From assembly GCA_910577555.1 (NCBI GenBank), contig CAJTLF010000015.1:1-42234 (forward strand): a stretch of DNA of 42,234 nucleotides, written 5' to 3'. Position 1 is the stretch's first letter. Each line of letters starts with the position of its first letter. The notes under the pieces are model-generated. The model was not told where the DNA came from. It was given only the letters and a program-made list of their open reading frames with translations, and did no database searches. The DNA comes from an uncultured Christensenella sp. Its GTDB lineage: Bacteria; Bacillota; Clostridia; Christensenellales; Borkfalkiaceae. Made by a program: the position numbers and the translations under genes. Positions 1 to 7,780 of this stretch are shown here, in pieces.

Positions 1-282
1 CTCGTGCGAAACGCCATTAAATACAATAAGGACGGCGGCAGTATAACGGTTACGCTCAACTATCAAGGGCTGACTGTTGAAGATACGGGAATAGGCATTG
101 CGGAAGAAAATATGAGCAAGGTATTTTCTCGCTTTTTCACGGTTGACAAATCGCACAACGGTAAAAACGGCGGCTTTGGTTTGGGACTTGCCGTTGCCAA
201 AAAGATATGCCAAAAGTCGGGATGGAAAATAAGCGTCGAAAGCACGCTCGGCGAGGGCAGTAAGTTTACCGTTGAATTTTAG
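1..282 (+). CDS. Sensor histidine kinase, C-terminal ATP-binding fragment (5' end outside window)
   Basis: This is the C-terminal end of a two-component sensor kinase. The frame is already open at base 1, where it reads LVRNAIKY, so the gene begins upstream of the window. Visible are the N box (NAIKY), the G1 box (DTGIGI), an F-box-like FSRFF, and the G2 glycine loop (GFGLGLAVAKKI), in the usual order of a HATPase_c domain. The frame ends about 15 residues after the last strand, as in ordinary EnvZ/PhoR-type kinases. The sensor, HAMP and dimerisation regions are not visible, so the signal cannot be inferred. A partner response regulator would be expected upstream. The next gene has its own promoter and is probably not co-transcribed. 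Confidence 0.93.
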   Translation, partial: LVRNAIKYNKDGGSITVTLNYQGLTVEDTGIGIAEENMSKVFSRFFTVDKSHNGKNGGFGLGLAVAKKICQKSGWKISVESTLGEGSKFTVEF

Positions 283-369
283 AAAGTCGCTTTTCGACAA
301 AACTTTCCAAAAATCGCAAACACGGGAAAATTTAATTTAAAAATAAAAACGCAATATTTATTAAAAGTA

Positions 370-398
370 TTGCAAAATTGAAATTAAAGTTGTATAAT
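370..398 (+). promoter_or_regulatory. SigA-type promoter of the aldolase gene
   Basis: TTGCAA at 370-375 and a perfect TATAAT at 393-398 are separated by 17 bp. Predicted start of transcription is near 405, about 24 nt before the aldolase ATG. The 283-369 stretch upstream is AT-rich and I see nothing else in it. Confidence 0.7.
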
Positions 399-428
399 GG
401 CGGTGAATTAAAAAATCGGAGTAAAATT

Positions 429-1049
429 ATGACGCAACAACATATTATAGAAAAAATCGGGCAAATGAAAATAGTTCCCGTAGTGGTACTCAATTCCGTT
501 GAAGAGACTTTGCCCAAAATGCAGGCGTTAATCGACGGCGGGTTGCCCTGCGCGGAGATTACTTTCCGCACTCCCTGTGCTGCGGAAGCCATTGCGCTTG
601 CCGTGAAAACTTATCCCGACGCGCTTATCGGGGCGGGTACGGTAATTAACGCCGAGCAGTGTGAAAAGGCTATTGCGGCGGGTTCTAAATTTATAGTTTC
701 CCCCGGCTTTTCCGAAGAAGTGGCGGACTGCTGTAAGGCGCACGGTATGCTCTATCTTCCCGGCGTTGTGACGCCTACCGAAGTTATGGCGGCGGTAGCG
801 AAGGGGCTTACCACGCTCAAATTCTTCCCCGCGTCTAACTACGGCGGGTTAAAGACGATTAAGGCGATTTGTGCGGCGTTCCCTTACCTTAAAATTATGC
901 CCACGGGCGGAATTTCGGCCGATAATATCCTTGAATATCTCGCCTGCGACAAAATTCTCGCATGCGGCGGCAGCTGGATGATGAGCGGCACTCCCGAAGA
1001 GATTAAGGAAAAGACCGCAAAAGCCGTTGCGCTCGTTAAAAAAGGCTAA
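429..1049 (+). CDS. eda: 2-dehydro-3-deoxyphosphogluconate / 4-hydroxy-2-oxoglutarate aldolase
   Basis: Class I KDPG/KHG aldolase, a cytoplasmic TIM barrel that splits KDPG to pyruvate and glyceraldehyde-3-phosphate, or 4-hydroxy-2-oxoglutarate to pyruvate and glyoxylate. Family signatures are PVVVLNSVEETLP near the N-terminus, the catalytic Glu in AEITFRT, GAGTV, the Schiff-base Lys in LKFFPAS, and the phosphate-binding MPTGGIS and GGSWM segments. The 206-residue length is typical. The frame is open 17 codons further upstream from an ATG at 378, but the start at 429 is preferred because GGAG (418-421) lies 7 nt before it and the promoter -10 (393-398) falls inside the longer version. The gene stands alone, with its own promoter and terminator, so a specific sugar-acid pathway cannot be assigned. 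Confidence 0.94.
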   Translation: MTQQHIIEKIGQMKIVPVVVLNSVEETLPKMQALIDGGLPCAEITFRTPCAAEAIALAVKTYPDALIGAGTVINAEQCEKAIAAGSKFIVSPGFSEEVADCCKAHGMLYLPGVVTPTEVMAAVAKGLTTLKFFPASNYGGLKTIKAICAAFPYLKIMPTGGISADNILEYLACDKILACGGSWMMSGTPEEIKEKTAKAVALVKKG

Positions 1050-1080
1050 TTTTCACTCAACTGAATAATCAAAAGCTATA

Positions 1081-1105
1081 AGGCGCGGTCACGCGCCTTT
1101 TTTTT
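1081..1105 (+). terminator. Rho-independent terminator after the aldolase gene
   Basis: A 7-bp GC-rich stem (AGGCGCG / CGCGCCT) with a 4-nt loop is followed by an uninterrupted run of Ts from 1098 to 1105. It closes the aldolase transcript 19 nt before the next promoter. Confidence 0.88.
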
Positions 1106-1123
1106 CGTTATTTTTGCGAGAAT

Positions 1124-1152
1124 TTGACAATATAAAAGATTAGTGATATAAT
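1124..1152 (+). promoter_or_regulatory. Consensus promoter driving the nine-gene operon
   Basis: TTGACA (1124-1129) and TATAAT (1147-1152) are both perfect, 17 bp apart, with an extended -10 TG at 1144-1145. The transcript should start near 1159, giving a leader of about 22 nt before ATG 1181. It is the only clear promoter I found before the terminator at 17342. No operator-like palindrome overlaps it, which suggests strong and possibly constitutive expression. Confidence 0.85.
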
Positions 1153-1180
1153 CAAGACAATTAACAAAACGCGGTAAATT

Positions 1181-3223
1181 ATGGCGATTAGCGAATTCGA
1201 CGTATACGCGGGCATAGACCTTGGCAGCGATACGGTAAAAATTTCATACGCTTATGACGACGGCGGACTAAAGACGGGCAAAATAGTTTGTAGCGCGGCT
1301 TCGGCTACCGCTATTCCCGCGGTCGCGTATTACGATTTCGACGAAAAGAAGTGGCTGTTCGGCGAAGAAGTGGAGAGCGTGGGCGACAAGTCTTTTATGA
1401 GCGTGGTCAAAATAAAGAGACTTTTGTCGCTTGCGTCAAAACGGGGCAACCCCGTCGTTGCCGAGCGCAATTTCAGATACTATCTCGAAGGTAACGACTT
1501 TCCTAAATTCTATTTCCCCGCAAGGCGCAGGGCGTCAATAGATTTCGAGAAAACCGTACGGGACGGAGCTACATTTCAGGCGGAAGGCTTTACTCCCGCC
1601 ACGGTGTGCGAGCAGTTTTTCAAATACGTATACAAGGTGGCGTACGGCAGAGTTGCCGAGCTGGCGGCTCGGTGCAAAAAAGACGACTTCGTTCTGATTC
1701 CCGCCGTAGTATACCCCCAACACGTCGGCAAAAGCTATATTGCCGAGCTGGAAAGACTTACCGAAACGGGATTCGGGACGCCGCCAAAAACTTCGCTCAG
1801 TATGACTAAGGCTCTTTGCGTATACGCGAGAATTACCGACAGAATCAAGCTGAACGAGAGCGCGCTCATATTCAATATAGGCGAAGACAGAATATCCGTC
1901 GTAAAGGCGGGGCTGTTTGCGAAAGGGCTTGCGGTGGACGGCGCGGACGGACACAACGACCCCGAATATATAGGGGGCAACGACGTTGACGACGCGGTTG
2001 CGCACTTTCTCGAGAGCGGCATAAGCCGCCGCGAGAGTATGGGCAGACCTTCGAGCGGCGAAGACGGCTATATGGCGGAAGGCTCGCTCAATTCCAAGCA
2101 ATATCTCTTTATGAAGGATATAAAGACGGCAAAGGTAATTTTCGGAATGCCGTCGTACGAGCGGGGAGTATTCAGAAACGGCGTACCCGTTTGCGTTGCC
2201 CGCGATTTGTACATACAGCGCAACCTTACGCGCGAAGATTTCTGCGACTGTCTGGGGCTTAACGGCGGTGACGGCGTTGCCGGCAGGTTGCTCGATTATA
2301 TCACGCGGGAGATTGAAAGACCCGTAAACCGCGGGATAAAAAAGATATTTTTGACGGGCGGACCGGTGGAAACTTACGGGCTTGTGGAGTTCATTCGCAG
2401 GCATATATATGCCGTTTACGGCATTGAAACGCTCACTTTCGAGAACGACGGGAAAGAAAGGGAGAACGACGGATTCAATATTTTAGCGTACGAAGACGCG
2501 CTATACGCGCCCGCACTCGGGTGCGCGATAGTTGCGTTGAAGGGGCTTGAAGTGCAGACGGTGCTTGCCCTTTCGTACGGGCTGAGACTGTTTTTATACG
2601 AAGGCGACGTGCCTTACCTTGAAATTCTGGTAAACAAGGGTGACGTGCTCCCGCCCGACGGCGCCAAGTTCGTAATACCCAAGCCGTACGACCCCAAATC
2701 GGGAAGCGTTCAGAGCAAGGGGCTGACCACCGCGTATAACAGTAAAAATTCCGCGCCCATGCAGATTATGAGTACTACGCTTACGAGAAAGGATATATCA
2801 AGGCGGGAGAACGCCGCCAATATCAGTTACGTGACGACGACGCTCGGCGAGCATTATCTCGTTTGCGACCCCATGAACGCCCGAATGATGGGCGAGCTTG
2901 CGCAGTTTGCAAACCTTAAAAAGATTGCCAACGCCGACGGAACGGAAAACAGCGGGCTTATTTACTACTACTATAAGAACACCCGCGTAAGGCTGGTGGA
3001 ACGCGTTTACGCCTTTATCGGTGTGGATATAGACGGCGAAGGGCGGTCGCGGCCGTACTGCATTAACGACGCGGTGCGTAACGGAAACGAGCGGGTGAGA
3101 ATAATTTACCTTTGGGACGTGAGAAGAAACGGCGTGCTGTTAAAGCGCGCGGGAGACAGCGAGCTCGTTTACAAGCGGGACGTGACTTTCGATTTCGATA
3201 TAGGCGAAATGACCTTTAACTGA
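1181..3223 (+). CDS. Hsp70/DnaK-like ATPase with degenerate phosphate-2 loop (operon gene 1)
   Basis: A 680-residue cytosolic protein of the actin/Hsp70 fold. Phosphate-1 is AGIDLGSDTVKIS (residues 10-22, Asp13). IKRLL (78-82) aligns with the DnaK segment holding catalytic Lys70, here Lys79. IGGNDVDDAV matches the GGEDFD region. The adenosine motif is IFLTGGP (389-395), followed by APALGCAIVAL. Phosphate-2, normally DLGGGT, reads NIGEDR (232-237), so the Asp194 and Thr199 equivalents of DnaK are Asn and Arg. ATP may therefore be bound but hydrolysed poorly. Residues from about 460 resemble the start of the Hsp70 beta substrate-binding domain (ALSYGLRL in place of TPLSLGIE). There is no obvious alpha lid. 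No DnaJ or GrpE gene lies nearby. It is not the housekeeping DnaK: divergence is high and it heads an operon of unrelated ATPases. The ATG at 1181 has no strong ribosome binding site. Confidence 0.8.
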   Translation: MAISEFDVYAGIDLGSDTVKISYAYDDGGLKTGKIVCSAASATAIPAVAYYDFDEKKWLFGEEVESVGDKSFMSVVKIKRLLSLASKRGNPVVAERNFRYYLEGNDFPKFYFPARRRASIDFEKTVRDGATFQAEGFTPATVCEQFFKYVYKVAYGRVAELAARCKKDDFVLIPAVVYPQHVGKSYIAELERLTETGFGTPPKTSLSMTKALCVYARITDRIKLNESALIFNIGEDRISVVKAGLFAKGLAVDGADGHNDPEYIGGNDVDDAVAHFLESGISRRESMGRPSSGEDGYMAEGSLNSKQYLFMKDIKTAKVIFGMPSYERGVFRNGVPVCVARDLYIQRNLTREDFCDCLGLNGGDGVAGRLLDYITREIERPVNRGIKKIFLTGGPVETYGLVEFIRRHIYAVYGIETLTFENDGKERENDGFNILAYEDALYAPALGCAIVALKGLEVQTVLALSYGLRLFLYEGDVPYLEILVNKGDVLPPDGAKFVIPKPYDPKSGSVQSKGLTTAYNSKNSAPMQIMSTTLTRKDISRRENAANISYVTTTLGEHYLVCDPMNARMMGELAQFANLKKIANADGTENSGLIYYYYKNTRVRLVERVYAFIGVDIDGEGRSRPYCINDAVRNGNERVRIIYLWDVRRNGVLLKRAGDSELVYKRDVTFDFDIGEMTFN

Positions 3224-3237
3224 CGGGAGAGCGGGTT

Positions 3238-6132
3238 ATGAAAGAAGAGAAATATGAGATAAATTTTACCGACGGCGCATTCGGTTCGGAAGAACAGCGC
3301 AGTAACCTGCACGGAAGAAAACAGTTCACGCAGGAGGTTGCCAGAGCCGAAAAGTTCGTGGAATCGCTCGACAGTCAGGACGATTTCAGAAAGCTTATGA
3401 TAGACCGTACCGCGTACAAAAAATCGGCTAAGCACAAGTACGGCATAAATTACGACAGGACTATACACTCCATTGACGGAAGCGTAATTTTAACCCATCA
3501 GGAGCGCGCCGCCGAAAAGTTCTTGCGCGATTTGCGCGGCTTCGGCTTGCTTGCAGACGTGGTGGGCAGCGGTAAAACGTTCGAAGCGGGAGTTATTTTA
3601 AGCGAGCTTGCCGTACGCGGTAAAGTGAAATCTCTGCTCGTAGTCGCGCCCGACCAGGTTTTCGACAACTGGGTAAACGTACTCGAAAACAAGTTCGGGC
3701 TTGGCAGGGATTTGCTTTTGCAGGTGCGCAAACAGGTAGATAAAAACGGCAATCTGATACACGAATATCCCGCGCTGGACGAAGTTCTGGGCGAAGCGGG
3801 GGTTACGCGCGAAGGCGGGTTTATCCGTCCCAAACGCCCGATAATAGTGGACGTGGATATTTTTTCGCAGTGGCGGTATCCCGAAAACTTTCTCGTAGAC
3901 GTAATAGTGGTGGACGAAGCGCACCATCTCAGCGAAGAAGCGGGCAAGTATGCGGGAGCGATGCGGCTTTTATCCGAGATGATGCAGACGAAGAAGAAGG
4001 CGGAAGCTACTTACTGCCTTTTGCTTACCGCAACGCCGCACTCGGGCAACCTTGAGAATATGTTCAGGCTGTGGTATTTCGTGCGCTGTAAGGGCGGCAA
4101 CCCTTCGGATTTCGACGAAAAGGACGACAAGGACCGCACCAAACAGTACCGCGAAGAAAAAAATTACTACAAAGAGTACATATGCCGCGGCGCGTCCAAC
4201 GTGACGGAATTTATAAGGCGTGTTAAGTATCTCGAAGTTACGGGCAACTATTCGCTTGAATTTTCGAGATATCTCATAGACAACGGCATCGAAGAAGAGT
4301 TTGCCGCAAAGTCGGAGTACGACAAGTGCATGATTGCCGATGCGTTTTTGAACGAACGGGGCAACGAAGATATTTCGCAGGCGGTTGAAAAGAGCGTTGC
4401 GAACGCCTACCATAACGGCGTTCTGCGCTCGATAATGATTAGACAGCCCAACAAGCTTTCCAAATCGAAGAAGATTTTCAACTACTTCTTTTATCCCCTT
4501 TCCGTACCGGTAAACGAAGTGGAAATTACGGGGCTTGATGGCGAGAAGATTCGGGTGGATTTCACCGATTTATCGCCGCGTAAATTCCCCAATGTTCATT
4601 CGAAGGGCGGCGCGGCTTATTTGGACGAATACGTCGAACACGCGCGGGGAAATCTGAAATTCGAGCAGGCTTATTCGGATTTAATCAACCATATTCTGAG
4701 CGCGTTCAACGACGCCGACCCCAAATCGGGCGAAATTTTCAACAAGAGCGGCTATGTGAGCTATTACGCGGACAGATTGGCATCCTGCCCCGCGGGCATT
4801 GCGGCGAATACGTGCGTTCTGCCCGTAAGATATTCAAGCGATAAGCTCGGCTATAAGTACGAGTGTGCGAAGAGTATTCTCCGCCGCCACGAAGGCTTGA
4901 GAGTTCTCGTTTTCTTCGACTACGAGCTGCCCAAAAGCGAGCGGGCGTACGACGAGTTTTGCGACGCTCTGCTTGCCGACCCCGAATTTAAAGACAGGGT
5001 GATAGTGGGTGACGCCGCGTCGGCGGTGCGGGATATAGAGCGCAGGTTCAATTCGCGCGAGGACGCAATTCTCGTAGTTAAGGACGCTAAGTTTACCGAA
5101 GGCGCAAACTTACAGGAATCGAACATAATCATAAATTATCAGGTTACTCCCGACCCGCTGGCTATGGACCAGAGAATAGGTCGTATATTCAGGCTGGGAC
5201 AAAAGAGCGAAGTTTTCGTCTACTCGCTTGCCGATATGAACGCCCTTGAAGGGTTTGCGCTATCGTATTTTTCTGCGATAGGGCTTTTATCGAGCAACAG
5301 CGGCGACGCTACTATACTTGCGGGAAGTAACTCCGACCAGATGGTGGCGTTGAGATGCCGCCAGTGTTCGCGCGTGAAGCTTATGACGCGCGCCGATTAC
5401 GAAGAGAAGAAGAGAAACCGCTCGCACGATTTGATTTGCGACGCAACCGACGCCTGCCGCGGACTGAGTATCGACGGCAAGGGTATGGAAATGTCGGAGA
5501 TTACCGTTTACGATTTCAAGTGCGACAGCTGCGGCACTGTGCTTACCCGCTCCGTTTCGGAAGGCTATACCTGTATAGCCCACGTAGCCGACGGGGAAAA
5601 GGGAAGAATGTGCAATTCGGGCGAAAAGGGCGACAGGTCGGTTTACTGCCGTAAGATTTGCGCCGTTTCGCACTGCAAGAGATTTTTGACGGATAAAAGA
5701 CTTAAGGGCAAGTGCAACGCACTTATACAGTATAATGCAAAGCCCAACATATCGGAAGCCGAGCTTATGAAGATATGCGCGCTCTGCGACAACGCGGCGT
5801 GCTGGGACAGCTGTAAAATTTCGGGTACGGGTAAAGACCAGATATCCAACTGCGGCGACTGCGAATACGCCGGTTGCTCGCCCGCGCCGCACTCGCTCGA
5901 TTTCGACGACAAGTGGGAAGCGTATTGCCCTATGCCGTCCTGCCGCAACAAGCGTCCGCGCGGGAAGCTGAGACCTATAGTTGCAAGAACTTTTGCAACT
6001 TTTATAAACGAGCTTTGGAAGTTCAGCCACGACGGCGGCGAAAGCTTCTGCCGTACGATTGGCAAGGAAGCGGACAAAGTTTCGGAAGTAAGGCGCATAC
6101 TCGAGCAGGATGCGGGCAAGGAAGAAAGGTAA
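3238..6132 (+). CDS. SNF2-type helicase/translocase with cysteine-rich C-terminal tail (operon gene 2)
   Basis: A 964-residue superfamily 2 ATPase. Motif I is ADVVGSGKT (106-114), motif II VVDEAHH (224-230), motif III LTATPHSG (263-270), and motif VI DQRIGRIFRLGQ (644-655), the form found in SNF2/RapA and DISARM DrmD-like translocases rather than in UvrD-type enzymes. Such enzymes track along double-stranded DNA and displace proteins. Residues about 700-925 contain roughly 20 cysteines in CRQC, CDSC, CALC, CGDC and CPMPSC arrangements, consistent with several zinc-binding knuckles. This tail is not a standard SNF2 accessory domain that I can name. It starts 14 nt after gene 1 with GGGAGAG ahead of the ATG. 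No methyltransferase or nuclease domain is visible in it or beside it, so it is not a restriction subunit on this evidence. Confidence 0.85.
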   Translation: MKEEKYEINFTDGAFGSEEQRSNLHGRKQFTQEVARAEKFVESLDSQDDFRKLMIDRTAYKKSAKHKYGINYDRTIHSIDGSVILTHQERAAEKFLRDLRGFGLLADVVGSGKTFEAGVILSELAVRGKVKSLLVVAPDQVFDNWVNVLENKFGLGRDLLLQVRKQVDKNGNLIHEYPALDEVLGEAGVTREGGFIRPKRPIIVDVDIFSQWRYPENFLVDVIVVDEAHHLSEEAGKYAGAMRLLSEMMQTKKKAEATYCLLLTATPHSGNLENMFRLWYFVRCKGGNPSDFDEKDDKDRTKQYREEKNYYKEYICRGASNVTEFIRRVKYLEVTGNYSLEFSRYLIDNGIEEEFAAKSEYDKCMIADAFLNERGNEDISQAVEKSVANAYHNGVLRSIMIRQPNKLSKSKKIFNYFFYPLSVPVNEVEITGLDGEKIRVDFTDLSPRKFPNVHSKGGAAYLDEYVEHARGNLKFEQAYSDLINHILSAFNDADPKSGEIFNKSGYVSYYADRLASCPAGIAANTCVLPVRYSSDKLGYKYECAKSILRRHEGLRVLVFFDYELPKSERAYDEFCDALLADPEFKDRVIVGDAASAVRDIERRFNSREDAILVVKDAKFTEGANLQESNIIINYQVTPDPLAMDQRIGRIFRLGQKSEVFVYSLADMNALEGFALSYFSAIGLLSSNSGDATILAGSNSDQMVALRCRQCSRVKLMTRADYEEKKRNRSHDLICDATDACRGLSIDGKGMEMSEITVYDFKCDSCGTVLTRSVSEGYTCIAHVADGEKGRMCNSGEKGDRSVYCRKICAVSHCKRFLTDKRLKGKCNALIQYNAKPNISEAELMKICALCDNAACWDSCKISGTGKDQISNCGDCEYAGCSPAPHSLDFDDKWEAYCPMPSCRNKRPRGKLRPIVARTFATFINELWKFSHDGGESFCRTIGKEADKVSEVRRILEQDAGKEER

Positions 6133-6136
6133 CGCT

Positions 6137-7780
6137 ATGGCTAAGATTATTATCGGCCGCGAGTACGCCGCGGAGTTCGAGAGCGTACGCGCCCTTTACG
6201 AAGGCGGATTTCTCTCCGAAGAAGTACATATAAAAAAGGTGCGCCCGAATGAGATTGTCACGCCCACTAATACGTTCGAATACCGCGAGAACGAGAGCGG
6301 GGTGAACGGCTCGGGCGAAGGTGAAGAGCGCGCGCTCAATTTCGGTGCGGACGGCGCGAGCTGGTTCGCCCAACTGCGCGGGGCTAAGTTCGACAGCGGC
6401 AACGCGGACTGGAAACAGCTTATAATGGACGTTGCGGCGGATTATCACAAGAATTATTCGCTTATCGAGTTCAGACAGACAAAGAGCAGGGCGGATATTG
6501 CCGGCGAGAAAAGGGTTAAGGAAAAGTTCAGAACGGGATTTTTAGACCGCGCGTTTGCTAACGGCGGGCAGTTCGTAATATCCGATATGCGCAAGACCGA
6601 GCCTGAAAATTATTACGCCGTATCAATGCGGCTGGAAATAAACGGCGGCGGCGAGAGCGCGCCGTTGCTTGCGAAAATATATTTCCGCGAAGGCGACGAC
6701 GGCAGGCTCGCGCCAATCACTTCGGCGGAAGCGGCAAGAATTGACGAGTTCGTTACCGGCGCGGTTCCCGCAGAGAGCGGAAAGGGCGACGACGGAGTTA
6801 TCGACGTGAAGCTCGTAGGCAGAGTATTTACGGGGCTTGAAAAGGCTATTGCGGGCGGTAAGTTCTCGCGGTTCGTGTCCTTTAACGAAAAGTATAAGGC
6901 GGAAATCGGAAAAATGCTGGCGCAGCTTGCTACCAGCGAGATAAAGGAACTCGAATGCACCAACGTAAAGGTTCTGGGCGTTTCGCATGTGGAGTGGGAA
7001 AAGTCCGTTTACGATATTTCTCTGCGCGGCAAGCGGGTTATGAAGCTCATACTCGGGCTTAACGGGTTCGTGACCCTGACCTGTGCAAACTGTGCGGAAC
7101 AGACCGTTCTCATAGACGGAAACGTGATTAAGTTTATCGACGGCGAAGTGCCCGAAAACTGTAACAGTGTACTCGATTTTTCAAGCGATAACTTAGGGCT
7201 TATTTCCGAAGATATTCAACTTATCAGAGAACACGGCGAAATCGCAAACCACCTTTTCAGGGTATCGTGTACTGAAAATACGCGCAACCCCGATTGCGGA
7301 AGAACGGTTTGCAGGGCGCAGACGGTAGAGCTTAGCGACGGTGTGCGCAAGTGCAAGGGTTGCCGATATCCCGAAGTAGTGTATAAGGATATTTTCTCGG
7401 AAGAGATTGAAACGGGTAAATACACGCGCGGACTTAGCTTTTGTTACGATAAGCTCGCGCTCGTGGATACGCCCACGGTGAAGTGCCGCTGTTGCGGCAG
7501 GGAGTTCGGCGTTTCCGCCATTCCAAAAAATCAGCTTTGCGGTTTCTGTTCGGGTATAGACCATTCAGCGGAAGCTAAAAAGCTTTACAGAAAATACGGC
7601 GGAATGCTGAGTCTTGGCGTGCGGCTATCGCACGCGTTCTCGAAAAAATATTGCAAGGAAGACGGCAGTATGATTTTGTTCGAGCTTGGTACGGACAGAT
7701 ACGTTTTCGACAAACTGAACCTGAAGAAAAGCGGCTATATAGATAAGCCGCGCAAAGTAATAAAGGGTGGGCTGTTATGA
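6137..7780 (+). CDS. Unrecognised cysteine-rich protein (operon gene 3)
   Basis: I do not recognise this 547-residue protein. The start at 6137 (MAKIIIGREY) is chosen over an ATG at 6110 because AAAGG lies just upstream (6125-6129) and the longer version overlaps the helicase gene. It lacks a signal peptide and membrane segments. The N-terminal 300 residues are charged with a low-complexity Gly/Glu stretch near residues 50-65. The C-terminal half carries paired cysteines: CANC (316-319), a cluster from Cys378 through CKGC (406-409), CRCC (450-453) and CGFC (468-471), suggesting two or more zinc ribbons. This echoes the cysteine-rich tail of the preceding helicase, so the two may share a partner or act together on nucleic acid. 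It ends in an ATGA overlap with gene 4, implying coupled translation. Function unknown. Confidence 0.7.
   Translation: MAKIIIGREYAAEFESVRALYEGGFLSEEVHIKKVRPNEIVTPTNTFEYRENESGVNGSGEGEERALNFGADGASWFAQLRGAKFDSGNADWKQLIMDVAADYHKNYSLIEFRQTKSRADIAGEKRVKEKFRTGFLDRAFANGGQFVISDMRKTEPENYYAVSMRLEINGGGESAPLLAKIYFREGDDGRLAPITSAEAARIDEFVTGAVPAESGKGDDGVIDVKLVGRVFTGLEKAIAGGKFSRFVSFNEKYKAEIGKMLAQLATSEIKELECTNVKVLGVSHVEWEKSVYDISLRGKRVMKLILGLNGFVTLTCANCAEQTVLIDGNVIKFIDGEVPENCNSVLDFSSDNLGLISEDIQLIREHGEIANHLFRVSCTENTRNPDCGRTVCRAQTVELSDGVRKCKGCRYPEVVYKDIFSEEIETGKYTRGLSFCYDKLALVDTPTVKCRCCGREFGVSAIPKNQLCGFCSGIDHSAEAKKLYRKYGGMLSLGVRLSHAFSKKYCKEDGSMILFELGTDRYVFDKLNLKKSGYIDKPRKVIKGGLL

Noticed and set aside
1535..2404. 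289-codon open frame antisense to the Hsp70-like gene
   Set aside because: It has no ribosome binding site or promoter and its product resembles nothing, while the opposite frame has clear Hsp70 motifs. Long antisense frames are common in this GC range.
5287..6030. 247-codon antisense frame over the helicase tail
   Set aside because: It mirrors the cysteine-rich helicase tail and shows no family signature, start signal or neighbours on that strand.
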